From assembly GCF_003945385.1 (NCBI RefSeq), contig NZ_AP018920.1, positions 5,456,001 to 5,520,000 on the forward strand: 64,000 nucleotides of DNA, given 5' to 3'. Positions 44,742 to 53,296 of the stretch are shown in pieces (the first letter of the stretch is position 1; every line of letters starts with the position of its first letter). The notes beneath the pieces were generated by a model, which saw only the letters and a program-made list of their open reading frames with translations, ran no database searches and was not told the origin of the DNA. The DNA comes from Pseudonocardia autotrophica. Its GTDB lineage: Bacteria; Actinomycetota; Actinomycetes; Mycobacteriales; Pseudonocardiaceae. Made by a program: the position numbers and the translations under genes.

Positions 44742-45536
44742 ATGGAACGCGCCCGCCACGGCTGGATCGCCGTGCTCGTAGTCGGGGTCGTACTGACCCT
44801 CGCGGTCGATCGCGCGCTGGCACTCACCCGCGACCCGAACCTGGTGCCCGCACTGATCCTGCTCGGCGCCACGACGGTCCCGGCGGCGTTCCTCGTCTTC
44901 GTGCACGGCCGCCGCCTGCCCTACGACATCGGCGCCGGCACGGTGGCCGCCGTCGCTGTGCTGGGCGGGGTCATCGGCTCGACCGCCGCAGCCGTGCTCG
45001 AGTACGCCACCCGGCAGGCGTTCGGCACCCTCCCGGCGGCCTGCGTCGGGCTGATCGAGGAGGGCGGCAAGCTGCTGGTCCCGCTCGGTGTGCTGCTCGC
45101 CCTCCGGCAGCACCGCAGCGCCGCGGACGGGCTGCTGCTGGGTGTGGCCGTCGGCGCGGGCTTCGCCGCACTCGAGACCATGGGCTATGCGGTCAGCACC
45201 CTGACGAACTCCCACGACGGCCTCACCACCACCCTCGATCTGCTGGCGCTGCGCGGGCTGCTGAGCCCCGCGGGCCACATGGCCTGGACGGGCATCGCGA
45301 CCGCCGCGCTCTTCGCGGCCGCCGGCTCCGGCTGGACGCTGCGCGGAGTCGCCCGGTTCGCCGCCGCGTTCGCCGCGGCCGTCGGCCTGCACCTCGCCTG
45401 GGACACCACCCGTTCGCTGCCGGTGATCGCGGCCGTCGCCGCCGGCGGCCTCGTGATGCTGGCCTGGACGGCACGCCGAGCCGCCGGTCCGGAGCCGCGG
45501 AGAGGGGCGTGTGGCCGGGATCCGCTCACCAGGTGA
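44742..45536 (+). CDS. PrsW-family intramembrane protease
   Basis: A 264-residue membrane protein with about eight spans. The PrsW signature residues are present: the EE pair in VGLIEEGGKLL, the glutamate in GAGFAALETMGYA, and histidines in SPAGHMAWTG and GLHLAWDT. The family cleaves membrane proteins such as anti-sigma factors within the bilayer. No anti-sigma gene is near; candidate substrates are the exported proteins of this cluster. The last residues run into the first unit of a 107-bp tandem repeat, so the C-terminus may not be ancestral. Confidence 0.88.
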   Translation: MERARHGWIAVLVVGVVLTLAVDRALALTRDPNLVPALILLGATTVPAAFLVFVHGRRLPYDIGAGTVAAVAVLGGVIGSTAAAVLEYATRQAFGTLPAACVGLIEEGGKLLVPLGVLLALRQHRSAADGLLLGVAVGAGFAALETMGYAVSTLTNSHDGLTTTLDLLALRGLLSPAGHMAWTGIATAALFAAAGSGWTLRGVARFAAAFAAAVGLHLAWDTTRSLPVIAAVAAGGLVMLAWTARRAAGPEPRRGACGRDPLTR

Positions 45537-45800
45537 GCGGTTTGCGCCGACAGACGGGGTCCATCGGTGCCCGGGGTGGACCGGGCACCACCGGCCCGGA
45601 GCCGCGGACAGGGGTATGTGGCCGGCAATCGCTCACCAGGTGAGCGAATCCCGCCGACAGACAGGGTCCATCAGTGCCCGGGGTGGACCGGGCATCGAGG
45701 GGTCGGGCGGCCCCGGGGGGTGTCTGGTTCCGGAATTCGCTCACGTGGTGAGCGGACTCCGGCTGGGGAGGGCCCTGCGGACCACGGGACCCGGGCCGGG
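45485..45800. repeat. Tandem ~107-bp repeats with 17-bp palindromes
   Basis: Three units with period 107-108 bp. Each has a palindrome CGCTCACCAGGTGAGCG at 45523-45539 and 45630-45646, and CGCTCACGTGGTGAGCG at 45738-45754. The first two units also share GCCGACAGAC, GGGTCCAT and GTGCCCGGGGTGGACCGGGCA. The third is degenerate and followed by a GGGCC run (45793-45825). The 3' ends of both flanking genes lie inside the array. Confidence 0.85.
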
Positions 45801-46342
45801 CCGGGCCGGGCCGGGGCCGGGGCCGACCTTGTGCCGGCGGCGCTCCAAGCCCCCAGCAGCGGGGCCACCACTCCGGGGCGCTGCAGCGGGAGGAGATGAC
45901 GCGCGCCCGGCACCTCGTGGAAGGCACTGCCGGGCACCGCCTGCGCCATCCGCGCCATGTGCTCCGGCACGGCGACACCGTCGTGCTCGGCGGCGATGAC
46001 GTCGACCGGCATCCGCAGGCTCGCCAGCTCGCCCAGCACGTCGAAGTCCGCGACCATCTCCAGCGCCGCGGCCCAGCCAGCGGCATCGGCGTCGAGCAGC
46101 CGGCGGCGCACCGCCCCGACGAGCGGATCCGAGCCGGCGATCTCCGCCGGGGTGAACCAGCGGGCCAGCGACGCCGTCCGGTCCGCCGTCCCGGCGCGCA
46201 GAGCGCCGGCCACCGCGTGGAAGGCGGGACAGGGCGCCGCCCTGGTGCACACGAGCGACAGACGAGCGACCCGGCCGGGGTGGTCGAGGGCCGCCCGCAT
46301 CACGACCTGCCCGCTCGGTCGAGATGCGGAGACCGCGCCCAC
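45671..46342 (-). pseudogene. 5'-truncated alpha/beta hydrolase
   Basis: From GQVVMRAALDHPGRVARLSLVCT onward this is a typical alpha/beta hydrolase (PcaD/haloperoxidase-like): cap, MPVDVIAAEHD and the histidine in VPGARHLLPLQ. The first ~80 residues and the Gly-x-Ser-x-Gly elbow are missing; the sequence departs from the family at about 46307. The tail after LLGAW runs into the tandem repeat. If translated, ATG at 46300 would start 48 bp after a SARP-type repeat, so it may still be expressed, but it lacks its nucleophile. Confidence 0.7.
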
Positions 46343-46347
46343 GAGGG

Positions 46348-46364
46348 CTTCAAAGCAGCTTCAC
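46348..46364 (-). promoter_or_regulatory. SARP-type direct repeat upstream of the truncated hydrolase
   Basis: CTTCAA (46348) and CTTCAC (46359) start 11 bp apart, in the orientation expected for the minus-strand gene. Confidence 0.68.
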
Positions 46365-46381
46365 GGCGACGACGGACCGGG

Positions 46382-46398
46382 TTGAAGGTCGGGTGAAA
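46382..46398 (+). promoter_or_regulatory. SARP-type direct repeat facing right
   Basis: TTGAAG (46382) and GTGAAA (46393) start 11 bp apart and form a divergent pair with 46348-46364. The gene to the right is on the opposite strand, so this site has no obvious target; the original one may have been lost. Confidence 0.6.
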
Positions 46399-46415
46399 GG
46401 CCGTCGCCCGGTGGC

Positions 46416-47129
46416 TCAGGCCAGCTGCCCCAGGTAGAAGCGGGTGTCCTGATCGTCGGCGCAGCTCGACGCGAGCCCGTAGGGCTGGCGATCCGGGTCG
46501 GTGGCGGTGCCGCCGGCCGCGCGCACCCTCGTCACGGTGGCCTCGATGTCGTCCACCGCGTACATCGGCACCACGGTCGGCTGCTGATGCCCGCCGTGCA
46601 GTCCCGCCTTCGGGTACATCTCGTCGACCTGCCAGCCGTCGTCGTGGCTGCCGGAGCTGAACGTCCAGCCGAACACCGCGCCGAAGAAGGCACGGGCGCG
46701 GGCGGAGTCGGCGACCTCGAAGGTCAGGTAGGCGAGCCGATCGTCGCCGCGCGCATCGCCCTGGTGGACGGCGAACGGCAGTCCCTGGTCGTCCGTGCAG
46801 CTCGCGGACCGCCCGTTGCCGGTGTCGACGGGATCCTCGGCCCGCCCGCCGGCCGACCGGATCCGCTCGACGGCGGCGTCGACGTCGTCCACGGCGTGGC
46901 TCAGGAACATCGTGTTGTGTCGCGGCCAGGCGTCCCACACTCCCGCGGGCAGCGCCGTCAGGGACACGATGCTCTGCGGCGGCGACGCGTCCGCGACCAT
47001 CCGGTGCTGCGGGGTCTCCTCGCTGTAGGACCAGCCGAGCGCGGTCGCGAAGAACGTCGCCGCGCGTTCCGGGTCGGTGACCCACAGGGCCGCGTAACCG
47101 ACCGTGCCGTGCATGCTCATCGTCGTCAT
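46416..47129 (-). CDS. Two-domain VOC (glyoxalase/bleomycin-resistance fold) protein
   Basis: A 237-residue protein with two VOC modules: residues about 8-118 (VGYAALWVTDPERAATFFATALGW) and about 128-237 (LAYLTFEVADSARARAFFGAVFGW). Many such actinobacterial proteins are uncharacterised and may bind small hydrophobic compounds. The ATG at 47129 has no ribosome binding site, so a leaderless transcript is possible. It diverges from a MerR-family gene that may control it. Confidence 0.85.
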   Translation of the reverse strand: MTTMSMHGTVGYAALWVTDPERAATFFATALGWSYSEETPQHRMVADASPPQSIVSLTALPAGVWDAWPRHNTMFLSHAVDDVDAAVERIRSAGGRAEDPVDTGNGRSASCTDDQGLPFAVHQGDARGDDRLAYLTFEVADSARARAFFGAVFGWTFSSGSHDDGWQVDEMYPKAGLHGGHQQPTVVPMYAVDDIEATVTRVRAAGGTATDPDRQPYGLASSCADDQDTRFYLGQLA

Positions 47130-47260
47130 GACAGCAGGTTAGGAGCGGTGTCGCACGATCTCTTGGAGAAATCGGAGTCCTCGATCGACCTCGCCTCGAC
47201 GTCGACGCGAGGCCCGCTCGGGCGTTCTGCGTACGCTTGCCGGGTCGAAGGAGCGGCCCG

Positions 47261-47986
47261 TTGCGCAGCAGTGAACTCGCCGAACTCGCCGGCGTCACCG
47301 TCCGGACGTTGCGGCACTACCACCAGATCGGGCTGCTCGCCGAGCCGCCGCGGTCGTCGGGTGGCTACCGGCACTACGACGTCGGCCATCTCGTCCGGCT
47401 GCTCCGGATCGGCAGGCTGACCGCGCTCGGCATCCCGCTCTCGCAGGTACCGGCGGTGCTGGACGATCCGGCGACGGCCGAGCGGCTGCTCGACGAGCTC
47501 GACCGGGAGGCCGCCGCCGAGATCGACCGATTGCGGGCCCGGCGGGACAGCATCGCGGTGCTGCGCCGCACCGGTTCCCCGCCGGACCTGTCCCCCGAGC
47601 TCGCGGCGCTCCGGTCGGCACCGGAGCTGCCCTCGGGCCTGGCCCGCCACGAGCACGAGCAGCTGCTGCTGCTCGGGCACCTGCTCGACGACGCCGGGCA
47701 CGCCGATCTGATCGCCCTGCTCAGCACCGGGGCCGCGGCGGCCGCCCCGCTCACGGCGCGCTTCTACGCGCTCGACTCCGACACGCCCGAGGACGATCTG
47801 GCCACCCTGGTCGACGATCTGGTCGCGCAGCTGGACGTGGTCGTGGGGCAGCTGAGCGGGCTGCCCGGACTGGACCGGCGGGCGTCGGCCCTGCTGGACG
47901 AGCTGAGCGGGCACAACCTGCGGCCCGTCCAGCATCGCGTCCTGCGACAGGTCGAGCAGCGGCTGGCGCTGCGCGACGGGCCGTGA
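47261..47986 (+). CDS. MerR-family transcriptional regulator
   Basis: A 241-residue regulator. TTG at 47261 lies seven bases after AAGGAG. The N-terminal MerR winged helix (SSELAELAGVTVRTLRHYHQIGLL...GGYRHYDVGHLVRLLRI) and linker helix are standard. The C-terminal ~130 residues are helical without metal-binding cysteines, so an organic effector is more likely. Divergent from the VOC gene. Confidence 0.9.
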   Translation: MRSSELAELAGVTVRTLRHYHQIGLLAEPPRSSGGYRHYDVGHLVRLLRIGRLTALGIPLSQVPAVLDDPATAERLLDELDREAAAEIDRLRARRDSIAVLRRTGSPPDLSPELAALRSAPELPSGLARHEHEQLLLLGHLLDDAGHADLIALLSTGAAAAAPLTARFYALDSDTPEDDLATLVDDLVAQLDVVVGQLSGLPGLDRRASALLDELSGHNLRPVQHRVLRQVEQRLALRDGP

Positions 47987-48085
47987 GGCCCTATGGGGTG
48001 AATCACGGCGGCCGGGCTTGAGTCCGACGCGACGTCGGGGTCTGAACTCGCAGGTGTCCACACCACGACACCCGGAGGTTCCGCG

Positions 48086-50005
48086 ATGACCACCCCACCC
48101 CCGTTGATCACCGTCGAGGAGTTCTTCGACGCTCCCGTCCGCAGCAGTGCCCGGATCTCGCCGGACGGCACGAAGGTCGCCTATCTGGCCCCGTGGCGGA
48201 ACCGGCTCAACGTCTTCGTCCGCGACGTCGACGGTGACTGGCCCGGCGGCGACGCGTCCGACGATCCGGCGTCGCGCCGCGTCACCTCCGACGACCACCG
48301 CAGCATCGAGACGTTCTTCTGGAGCGCCGACTCCCGGTTCCTGTTGTTCACCCAGGACACCGACGGTGACGAGAACGCCCACCTGCACCGGGCCGACCTG
48401 AGCCGGCCCGACGAGCCCACGGTCGATCTGACCCCGATCGCCGGGGCCCGGGTGATGGGCGCCCAGCTCACCCCCGATCCCGGGACCGTGGTCGTCCAGC
48501 TCAACGCGCGCAGCCCCGAGCTGGTCGACCTGCACGAGCTCGACCTCGACACCGGCCGGCTGACCCTGATCGCCGCGAACCCGGGCGACGTCCTCGGCTG
48601 GCTGCGCATGCCCACCGGTCGCATCGTGGCCTTCGGCCTCGACGACGACGGCACCCACCTGCTGTCCGACTGGAACGCAGGCGAACCCCGCGTGATCAGC
48701 CGGATCTCCGGCTTCGACCAGCCCTTCGGGATCCTGCCCGCCGTCCCCACCCCGGACGGCACGGGTCTGTGGACCGGGTCGGTGCGCGGATCGGACCGCA
48801 ACCGGCTGGTCCGCATCGATCTCGACACCGGTGAGCAGATCGGGGTGGACAGCCACCCGGTGTTCGACCTGGACGCCCTGCGCCCGGAGGCCGATCCGCG
48901 CTACCCGTCCTCGCTGATCGTGCACCCGGGCACCGGGGAGCTCCTCGGCGCCCGCTACCTCGGTGCCCGCCAGGTCATCCACCCGCTGGACCCGCACTTC
49001 GCCGAGGTGCTGCCGCGGCTGGCCGAGCTGTCCGACGGCGACCTGGCCCACGTCTCCTGCGACACGACGGGCCGGCGCTGGGTCGTGGACTTCACCCACG
49101 ACCGCGACCACCGCGCCACCTGGTTCTACGACCACGCCACCGGCACCGCCCGCCGGCTGTTCCGCCCCTACCCGCACCTGGACCCGGCACGGCTCGCCCC
49201 GGTCACCCCGGTCACGATCACCGCCCGCGACGGCATCGACCTGCCGTGCCACCTCACGCTGCCGATCGGGACCGAGCACCGCGACCTGCCGACCGTGGTG
49301 CTGCTGCACGGCGGGCCCTGGTACCGCGACAGCTGGACCTACGACCCGGAGGTGCAGCTGCTGGCCAACCGCGGCTACGCGGTGCTGCAGGTCAACTTCC
49401 GTGGCTCCACCGGCTACGGCAAGGCACACATGCAGGCCGCGATCGGGCAGTTCGCCGGCCGCATGCACGACGACGTCATCGACGCACTGGACTGGGCGAT
49501 CGCGCAGGGGTACACCGACCGCGACCGGGTCGCGATCTACGGCAGCTCCTACGGCGGGTACGCCGCGCTCGTCGGGGCCGCGTTCACCCCGGACCGGTTC
49601 GCCGCCGCGATCAGCTACACCGGCATGTCCGATCTCGTCGACATCAGCAAGCGGGTGCTCCCGTTCGTCCGGCGCGCCGTCGTGAACAGCTTCGGCCGCT
49701 ACATGGGCGACCCGGACGACCCGGCGCAGGAAGCCGACATGTACGCCCGGTCCCCGATCACCCGGGTCGACGACATCACCGCACCGGTGCTGCTCGTGCA
49801 CGGCGCGAACGACCTGCGGGTGCACCGCAGCAACTCCGACCGGGTCGCCGAGGCGCTGCGGGCCCGCGGTGCCGAGGTCGAGTACCTGCTCAACGAGCGC
49901 GAGGGCCACTGGTTCGTCAACCCGGACAGCAACATCGAGCTCTACCGCACCCTGGAGCAGTTCCTGGCCCGGCACCTGGGCGGACGCACCGCGAGCGAGG
50001 CCTGA
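48086..50005 (+). CDS. S9-family prolyl oligopeptidase, paralogue 1
   Basis: A 639-residue serine peptidase. A beta-propeller-like N-terminal region (about 15-370, with repeated DLDTG-type turns) precedes the alpha/beta hydrolase domain. The nucleophile is in GSSYGGYAALVGA, the aspartate in VHGANDLRV and the histidine in EREGHWF. The oxyanion segment is LLHGGPWYRDSW. It should cleave short peptides in the cytoplasm. ATG at 48086 follows GGAGG. A close paralogue lies at 50943. Confidence 0.92.
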   Translation: MTTPPPLITVEEFFDAPVRSSARISPDGTKVAYLAPWRNRLNVFVRDVDGDWPGGDASDDPASRRVTSDDHRSIETFFWSADSRFLLFTQDTDGDENAHLHRADLSRPDEPTVDLTPIAGARVMGAQLTPDPGTVVVQLNARSPELVDLHELDLDTGRLTLIAANPGDVLGWLRMPTGRIVAFGLDDDGTHLLSDWNAGEPRVISRISGFDQPFGILPAVPTPDGTGLWTGSVRGSDRNRLVRIDLDTGEQIGVDSHPVFDLDALRPEADPRYPSSLIVHPGTGELLGARYLGARQVIHPLDPHFAEVLPRLAELSDGDLAHVSCDTTGRRWVVDFTHDRDHRATWFYDHATGTARRLFRPYPHLDPARLAPVTPVTITARDGIDLPCHLTLPIGTEHRDLPTVVLLHGGPWYRDSWTYDPEVQLLANRGYAVLQVNFRGSTGYGKAHMQAAIGQFAGRMHDDVIDALDWAIAQGYTDRDRVAIYGSSYGGYAALVGAAFTPDRFAAAISYTGMSDLVDISKRVLPFVRRAVVNSFGRYMGDPDDPAQEADMYARSPITRVDDITAPVLLVHGANDLRVHRSNSDRVAEALRARGAEVEYLLNEREGHWFVNPDSNIELYRTLEQFLARHLGGRTASEA

Positions 50006-50007
50006 CC

Positions 50008-50331
50008 ATGCCCTACCTGCTGCTCGCCGGGGCGATCGTCCTCGAGGTGATGGCGACGATCAACCTGCGCCTGTCCGAGGGGTTCACCCGGCTCGTCCCC
50101 TCGGTCCTGGTGGTGATCGGCTACCTCGGCGCGTTCGGCCTGCTGTCCCAGGTGCTGAAGGCCGGGGTGCCGGTCGGCGTCGCCTACGGGATCTGGGCCG
50201 CGGCCGGTGTCGCGCTCGTCGCGATCATCGGCGCGGTCTTCCTCGGCGACACGCTCACCCCCGTGCAGTTCGGCGGGATCGGGCTGGTCATCGCCGGGGT
50301 GCTGGCGCTGGAGCTCGGTGCCCAGCACTGA
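50008..50331 (+). CDS. SMR-family multidrug transporter
   Basis: A 107-residue protein with four spans. The essential glutamate is in LLLAGAIVLEVMAT (residue 13), and GVAYGIWAAAGV and ELGAQH fit the small multidrug resistance family (EmrE/QacE). It exports cationic drugs or polyamines against protons as a dimer. ATG at 50008 is two bases after the peptidase stop, so the two are co-transcribed. Confidence 0.92.
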   Translation: MPYLLLAGAIVLEVMATINLRLSEGFTRLVPSVLVVIGYLGAFGLLSQVLKAGVPVGVAYGIWAAAGVALVAIIGAVFLGDTLTPVQFGGIGLVIAGVLALELGAQH

Positions 50332-50413
50332 CCGCCGCGGGCCGCGCGGGCATGGACCGCACGGCGCCGGGATGCTGTGATCGGTGCATGACGAGCACCG
50401 GGGACGTCCCGGC

Positions 50414-50866
50414 ATGAGCCCGCTGTCGGCCCGGCTCGCCGCAATCGTCGACGCCCTCCCGCTCCGACCGGGGATCCGGGTGCTCGAGATCGGCGGCGGG
50501 CCCGGGGCGGCGGCCAGGGCCGTCGCCGGGCGGATCGGCGACGGTCACGTCGTCATGATCGACCGCTCCGGGCGCAGCGTCGATCTCGCCCGCCGCAACT
50601 CGCGGGCCGAGATCGACGCCGGGCTCATGAGCGTCCGCCGGGTCGCGATCGAGGAGTTCGAGCTCGCCGCCGGGGAGGCCCCGTTCGACCTGGCCTTCGC
50701 CGTCCGCGTCGGTGCGCTCGACGGGCGGCACCCGGCGGCCGGGCGCGTCGCACTGGCCCGGATCGCGGCGGCCCTGACGCCGCGGGGGCAGCTGTTCGTC
50801 GACGGCGGCACGCCGCTGCGTGCCCTGCGGCTCCCGCCGGACACCCGGCGCGCCCCGGACCGGTGA
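50414..50866 (+). CDS. Small class I methyltransferase-like protein
   Basis: A 150-residue protein (ATG at 50414; the frame is open to a GTG at 50384). Motif I is VLEIGGGPGAAA, and the acidic residue of motif II is in VVMIDRSG, so SAM binding is likely. It is shorter than most methyltransferases, lacking a substrate-binding cap. Substrate unknown. It lies between the two S9 peptidase genes. Confidence 0.82.
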   Translation: MSPLSARLAAIVDALPLRPGIRVLEIGGGPGAAARAVAGRIGDGHVVMIDRSGRSVDLARRNSRAEIDAGLMSVRRVAIEEFELAAGEAPFDLAFAVRVGALDGRHPAAGRVALARIAAALTPRGQLFVDGGTPLRALRLPPDTRRAPDR

Positions 50867-50942
50867 ACCGCGGGCGGCGGCCTTGACCGTGCCGTAGCGG
50901 CATCCTGTCGGATGGGTTCCGAACCGATGATCGGAGCACAGC

Positions 50943-52856
50943 ATGAGCGTGACCGGACGCCCCACCGACCAGCGGCCGGCGCTGATCGACGTCGAGGCGC
51001 TCTTCGCCGACCCGGAGTTCTCCTCCCCGTCGATCTCCCCGGACGGCACCCGCATCGCCTACCTCGCACCGGCGCACGGCCGTCGCAACGTCTGGGTGCG
51101 CGGTGTCGACCAGGAGCACACCGATGCCGTGCTCGTCACCCACGACGAGCGCCGCGGCATCTCCAGCTACTTCTGGTCCGACGACCCGCGCTGGCTGCTC
51201 TACCTGCAGGACGACGACGGCAACGAGGACTGGCACCTCTACCGGGTCGACCTGGACCGGCCGGACGAGCCGGCCGTCGACCTGACGCCGCTGGAGCCCG
51301 GCTCCCGGGTGTTCGCCGTCGACTCCGAGACCACGGTGCCCGGTACCGCCATCATCTGGATGAACCCGCGACCGCTGTTCGTCGACGTGTTCCGGATCGA
51401 CCTCGGCACCGGGGAGATCACCCCGCTGGTGGAGCGGACCGACCCGGCCGACATGTTCTTCGTCGACCGGACCGGCAGCGCGGCCTGGCACGTGGCGCGG
51501 GCCGACGACGGCAGCTACGAGATCTCCGCCGCCGATCCCGACACCGGCGAGCGCCGGGTGCTGCACCGCGCGGGCGGACCCGAGCACCCGGTGGGACTGT
51601 TCCTGTACCCGCTGCCGGACGGCACCGGTGCGCTGCTCGGTGACTACCACGACTCCGACGACCTGCGGCTGCTGCGGCTCGACCGGGAGACCGGCGAGCT
51701 GACCGTGGTGGCCGCCGTCGACGGGCACAGCCTGGACACCCTGAGCTCGGTCGCCGACACCCTGCCACCGACGGTGTTCGCCGACCGGCGCACCGGAGGA
51801 GTCATCGCCGCGCGGTTCACCGGCGACCGCCCGCTGATCGTGCCGATCGACCCGCACTTCGCCGAGGTCCAGGCCGCGCTGGAGAAGCTGACCGACGGGG
51901 TGCTGGGGACCGTGTCGTCCGACCTGGACGGGCAGCGCTGGATCGTCACCTTCATCCACGACCGGCAGCCGGTGACCACCTGGTTCTACGACCACAGCAC
52001 AGGCGACGCCCGCCAGGTGTCCGGCGACCGGACCCTGGACCCGGCCGGTCTCGCCCCGACCACCGCGGTCAGCTTCCCGGCCCGCGACGGCCTGCCGCTG
52101 CACGGGTTCCTGACCCTGCCCGTGGGCGTCGAACCGTCGGCCCTGCCGCTGGTGCTGCTGGTGCACGGCGGGCCGTGGATGCACGACACGTGGGGGTTCA
52201 ACCGGACCGTCCAGTTCCTGGCCAACCGCGGCTACGCCGTGCTGCAGGTGAACTTCCGCGGATCCACCGGGTACGGGCGCCGGCACATCACGGCGGCCAT
52301 CGGCGAGTTCGCCCGCGCGATGCACGACGACCTGATCGACGGCGCCGACTGGGCCGTCGCGCAGGGCTGGGCCGATCCGGCCCGGCTCGGGATCGCCGGC
52401 GGCTCCTACGGCGGGTACGCCGCACTCGTCGGCGTCACCGTCACCCCGGAGAAGTTCGCCGCCGCCGTCGACTACGTCGGCATCTCCGATCTCGCGAACT
52501 TCCTCGCGACGCTGCCGCCGTTCGTCCGGGCGAACATGACCAACAACTGGATCGCCTACGTCGGCGACCCGGACGACCCGGAGCAGCTGGCGGAGATGGG
52601 CCGCCGCTCGCCGATCACCATGGTCGACCGGATCCGCACGCCGCTGCTGGTCGCCCAGGGCGCCAACGACGTCCGCGTGGTGCAGGCCGAGTCCGACAAC
52701 ATCGTCGCGCCGCTGCGCGAGCGCGGGGTGCCGGTCGAGTACATCGTCGCCGACGACGAGGGGCACGGCTTCGAGAACCCGGAGAACCAGGTCCTGCTGC
52801 ACCGGGCGATCGAGCGGCACCTCGCCGAGCACCTCGGCGGGCGTCGCGCGGAGTAG
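50943..52856 (+). CDS. S9-family prolyl oligopeptidase, paralogue 2
   Basis: A 637-residue paralogue of the peptidase at 48086 with the same layout. The nucleophile is in GGSYGGYAALVGV, the aspartate in QGANDVRVV and the histidine in DEGHGF, with LVHGGPWMHDTW before them. The two copies are about 3 kb apart in the same orientation and clearly arose by an old duplication. A fully active enzyme is expected. Confidence 0.92.
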   Translation: MSVTGRPTDQRPALIDVEALFADPEFSSPSISPDGTRIAYLAPAHGRRNVWVRGVDQEHTDAVLVTHDERRGISSYFWSDDPRWLLYLQDDDGNEDWHLYRVDLDRPDEPAVDLTPLEPGSRVFAVDSETTVPGTAIIWMNPRPLFVDVFRIDLGTGEITPLVERTDPADMFFVDRTGSAAWHVARADDGSYEISAADPDTGERRVLHRAGGPEHPVGLFLYPLPDGTGALLGDYHDSDDLRLLRLDRETGELTVVAAVDGHSLDTLSSVADTLPPTVFADRRTGGVIAARFTGDRPLIVPIDPHFAEVQAALEKLTDGVLGTVSSDLDGQRWIVTFIHDRQPVTTWFYDHSTGDARQVSGDRTLDPAGLAPTTAVSFPARDGLPLHGFLTLPVGVEPSALPLVLLVHGGPWMHDTWGFNRTVQFLANRGYAVLQVNFRGSTGYGRRHITAAIGEFARAMHDDLIDGADWAVAQGWADPARLGIAGGSYGGYAALVGVTVTPEKFAAAVDYVGISDLANFLATLPPFVRANMTNNWIAYVGDPDDPEQLAEMGRRSPITMVDRIRTPLLVAQGANDVRVVQAESDNIVAPLRERGVPVEYIVADDEGHGFENPENQVLLHRAIERHLAEHLGGRRAE

Positions 52857-52898
52857 CCTGGCCTCCGGAGAGCCGCCGCCACCGGGCGAGGGGCCGGT

Positions 52899-53267
52899 GT
52901 GCGGATCGGGGTCGGCGTGAACATCGCCTACGCGGTGTCGGCGGCGCTGCTCGCGCTCGTGCTGGCCTTCTCCGGTTACGGCAAGCTCACCCACGCCGCG
53001 GCCGTCGTGCAGAACCTGGACCGCACCGGTGTGCCACGGTCCTGGTACCCGTGGCTGGCCACCGCGGAGTTCGCCGGTGCGGCCGGGCTGGTCGCCGGGA
53101 TCTGGCTCCGGCCGCTCGGGGTGGCGGCCGCCGTCGGAGCGGCCCTCTACTTCGTGGGTGCTGTCGTGACCCACCTGGTGAACAACGATGCGGCCGGGGT
53201 ACGCAACCCGGCGCCCCTGCTCATCGTCTCGATCGCCGTGACGACGCTCGGTGTGCTGACCGTCTGA
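52899..53267 (+). CDS. DoxX-family membrane protein
   Basis: A 122-residue protein with four spans (AYAVSAALLALVLAFSGYGKL; FAGAAGLVAGIWLRPLGVAAA; ALYFVGAVVTHL; LLIVSIAVTTLG). The DoxX_2 family is widespread and of uncertain function, sometimes linked to quinone or thiol stress. GTG at 52899 is a likely start. Confidence 0.82.
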   Translation: MRIGVGVNIAYAVSAALLALVLAFSGYGKLTHAAAVVQNLDRTGVPRSWYPWLATAEFAGAAGLVAGIWLRPLGVAAAVGAALYFVGAVVTHLVNNDAAGVRNPAPLLIVSIAVTTLGVLTV

Positions 53268-53296
53268 CGCCGCGCGGGCTGTCCTACCGTGACGGC

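Noticed and set aside
47126..49975. A 949-codon minus-strand frame opposite the first S9 peptidase
   Set aside because: It spans the MerR and peptidase genes antisense, has no family match, and reflects GC-rich codon structure.
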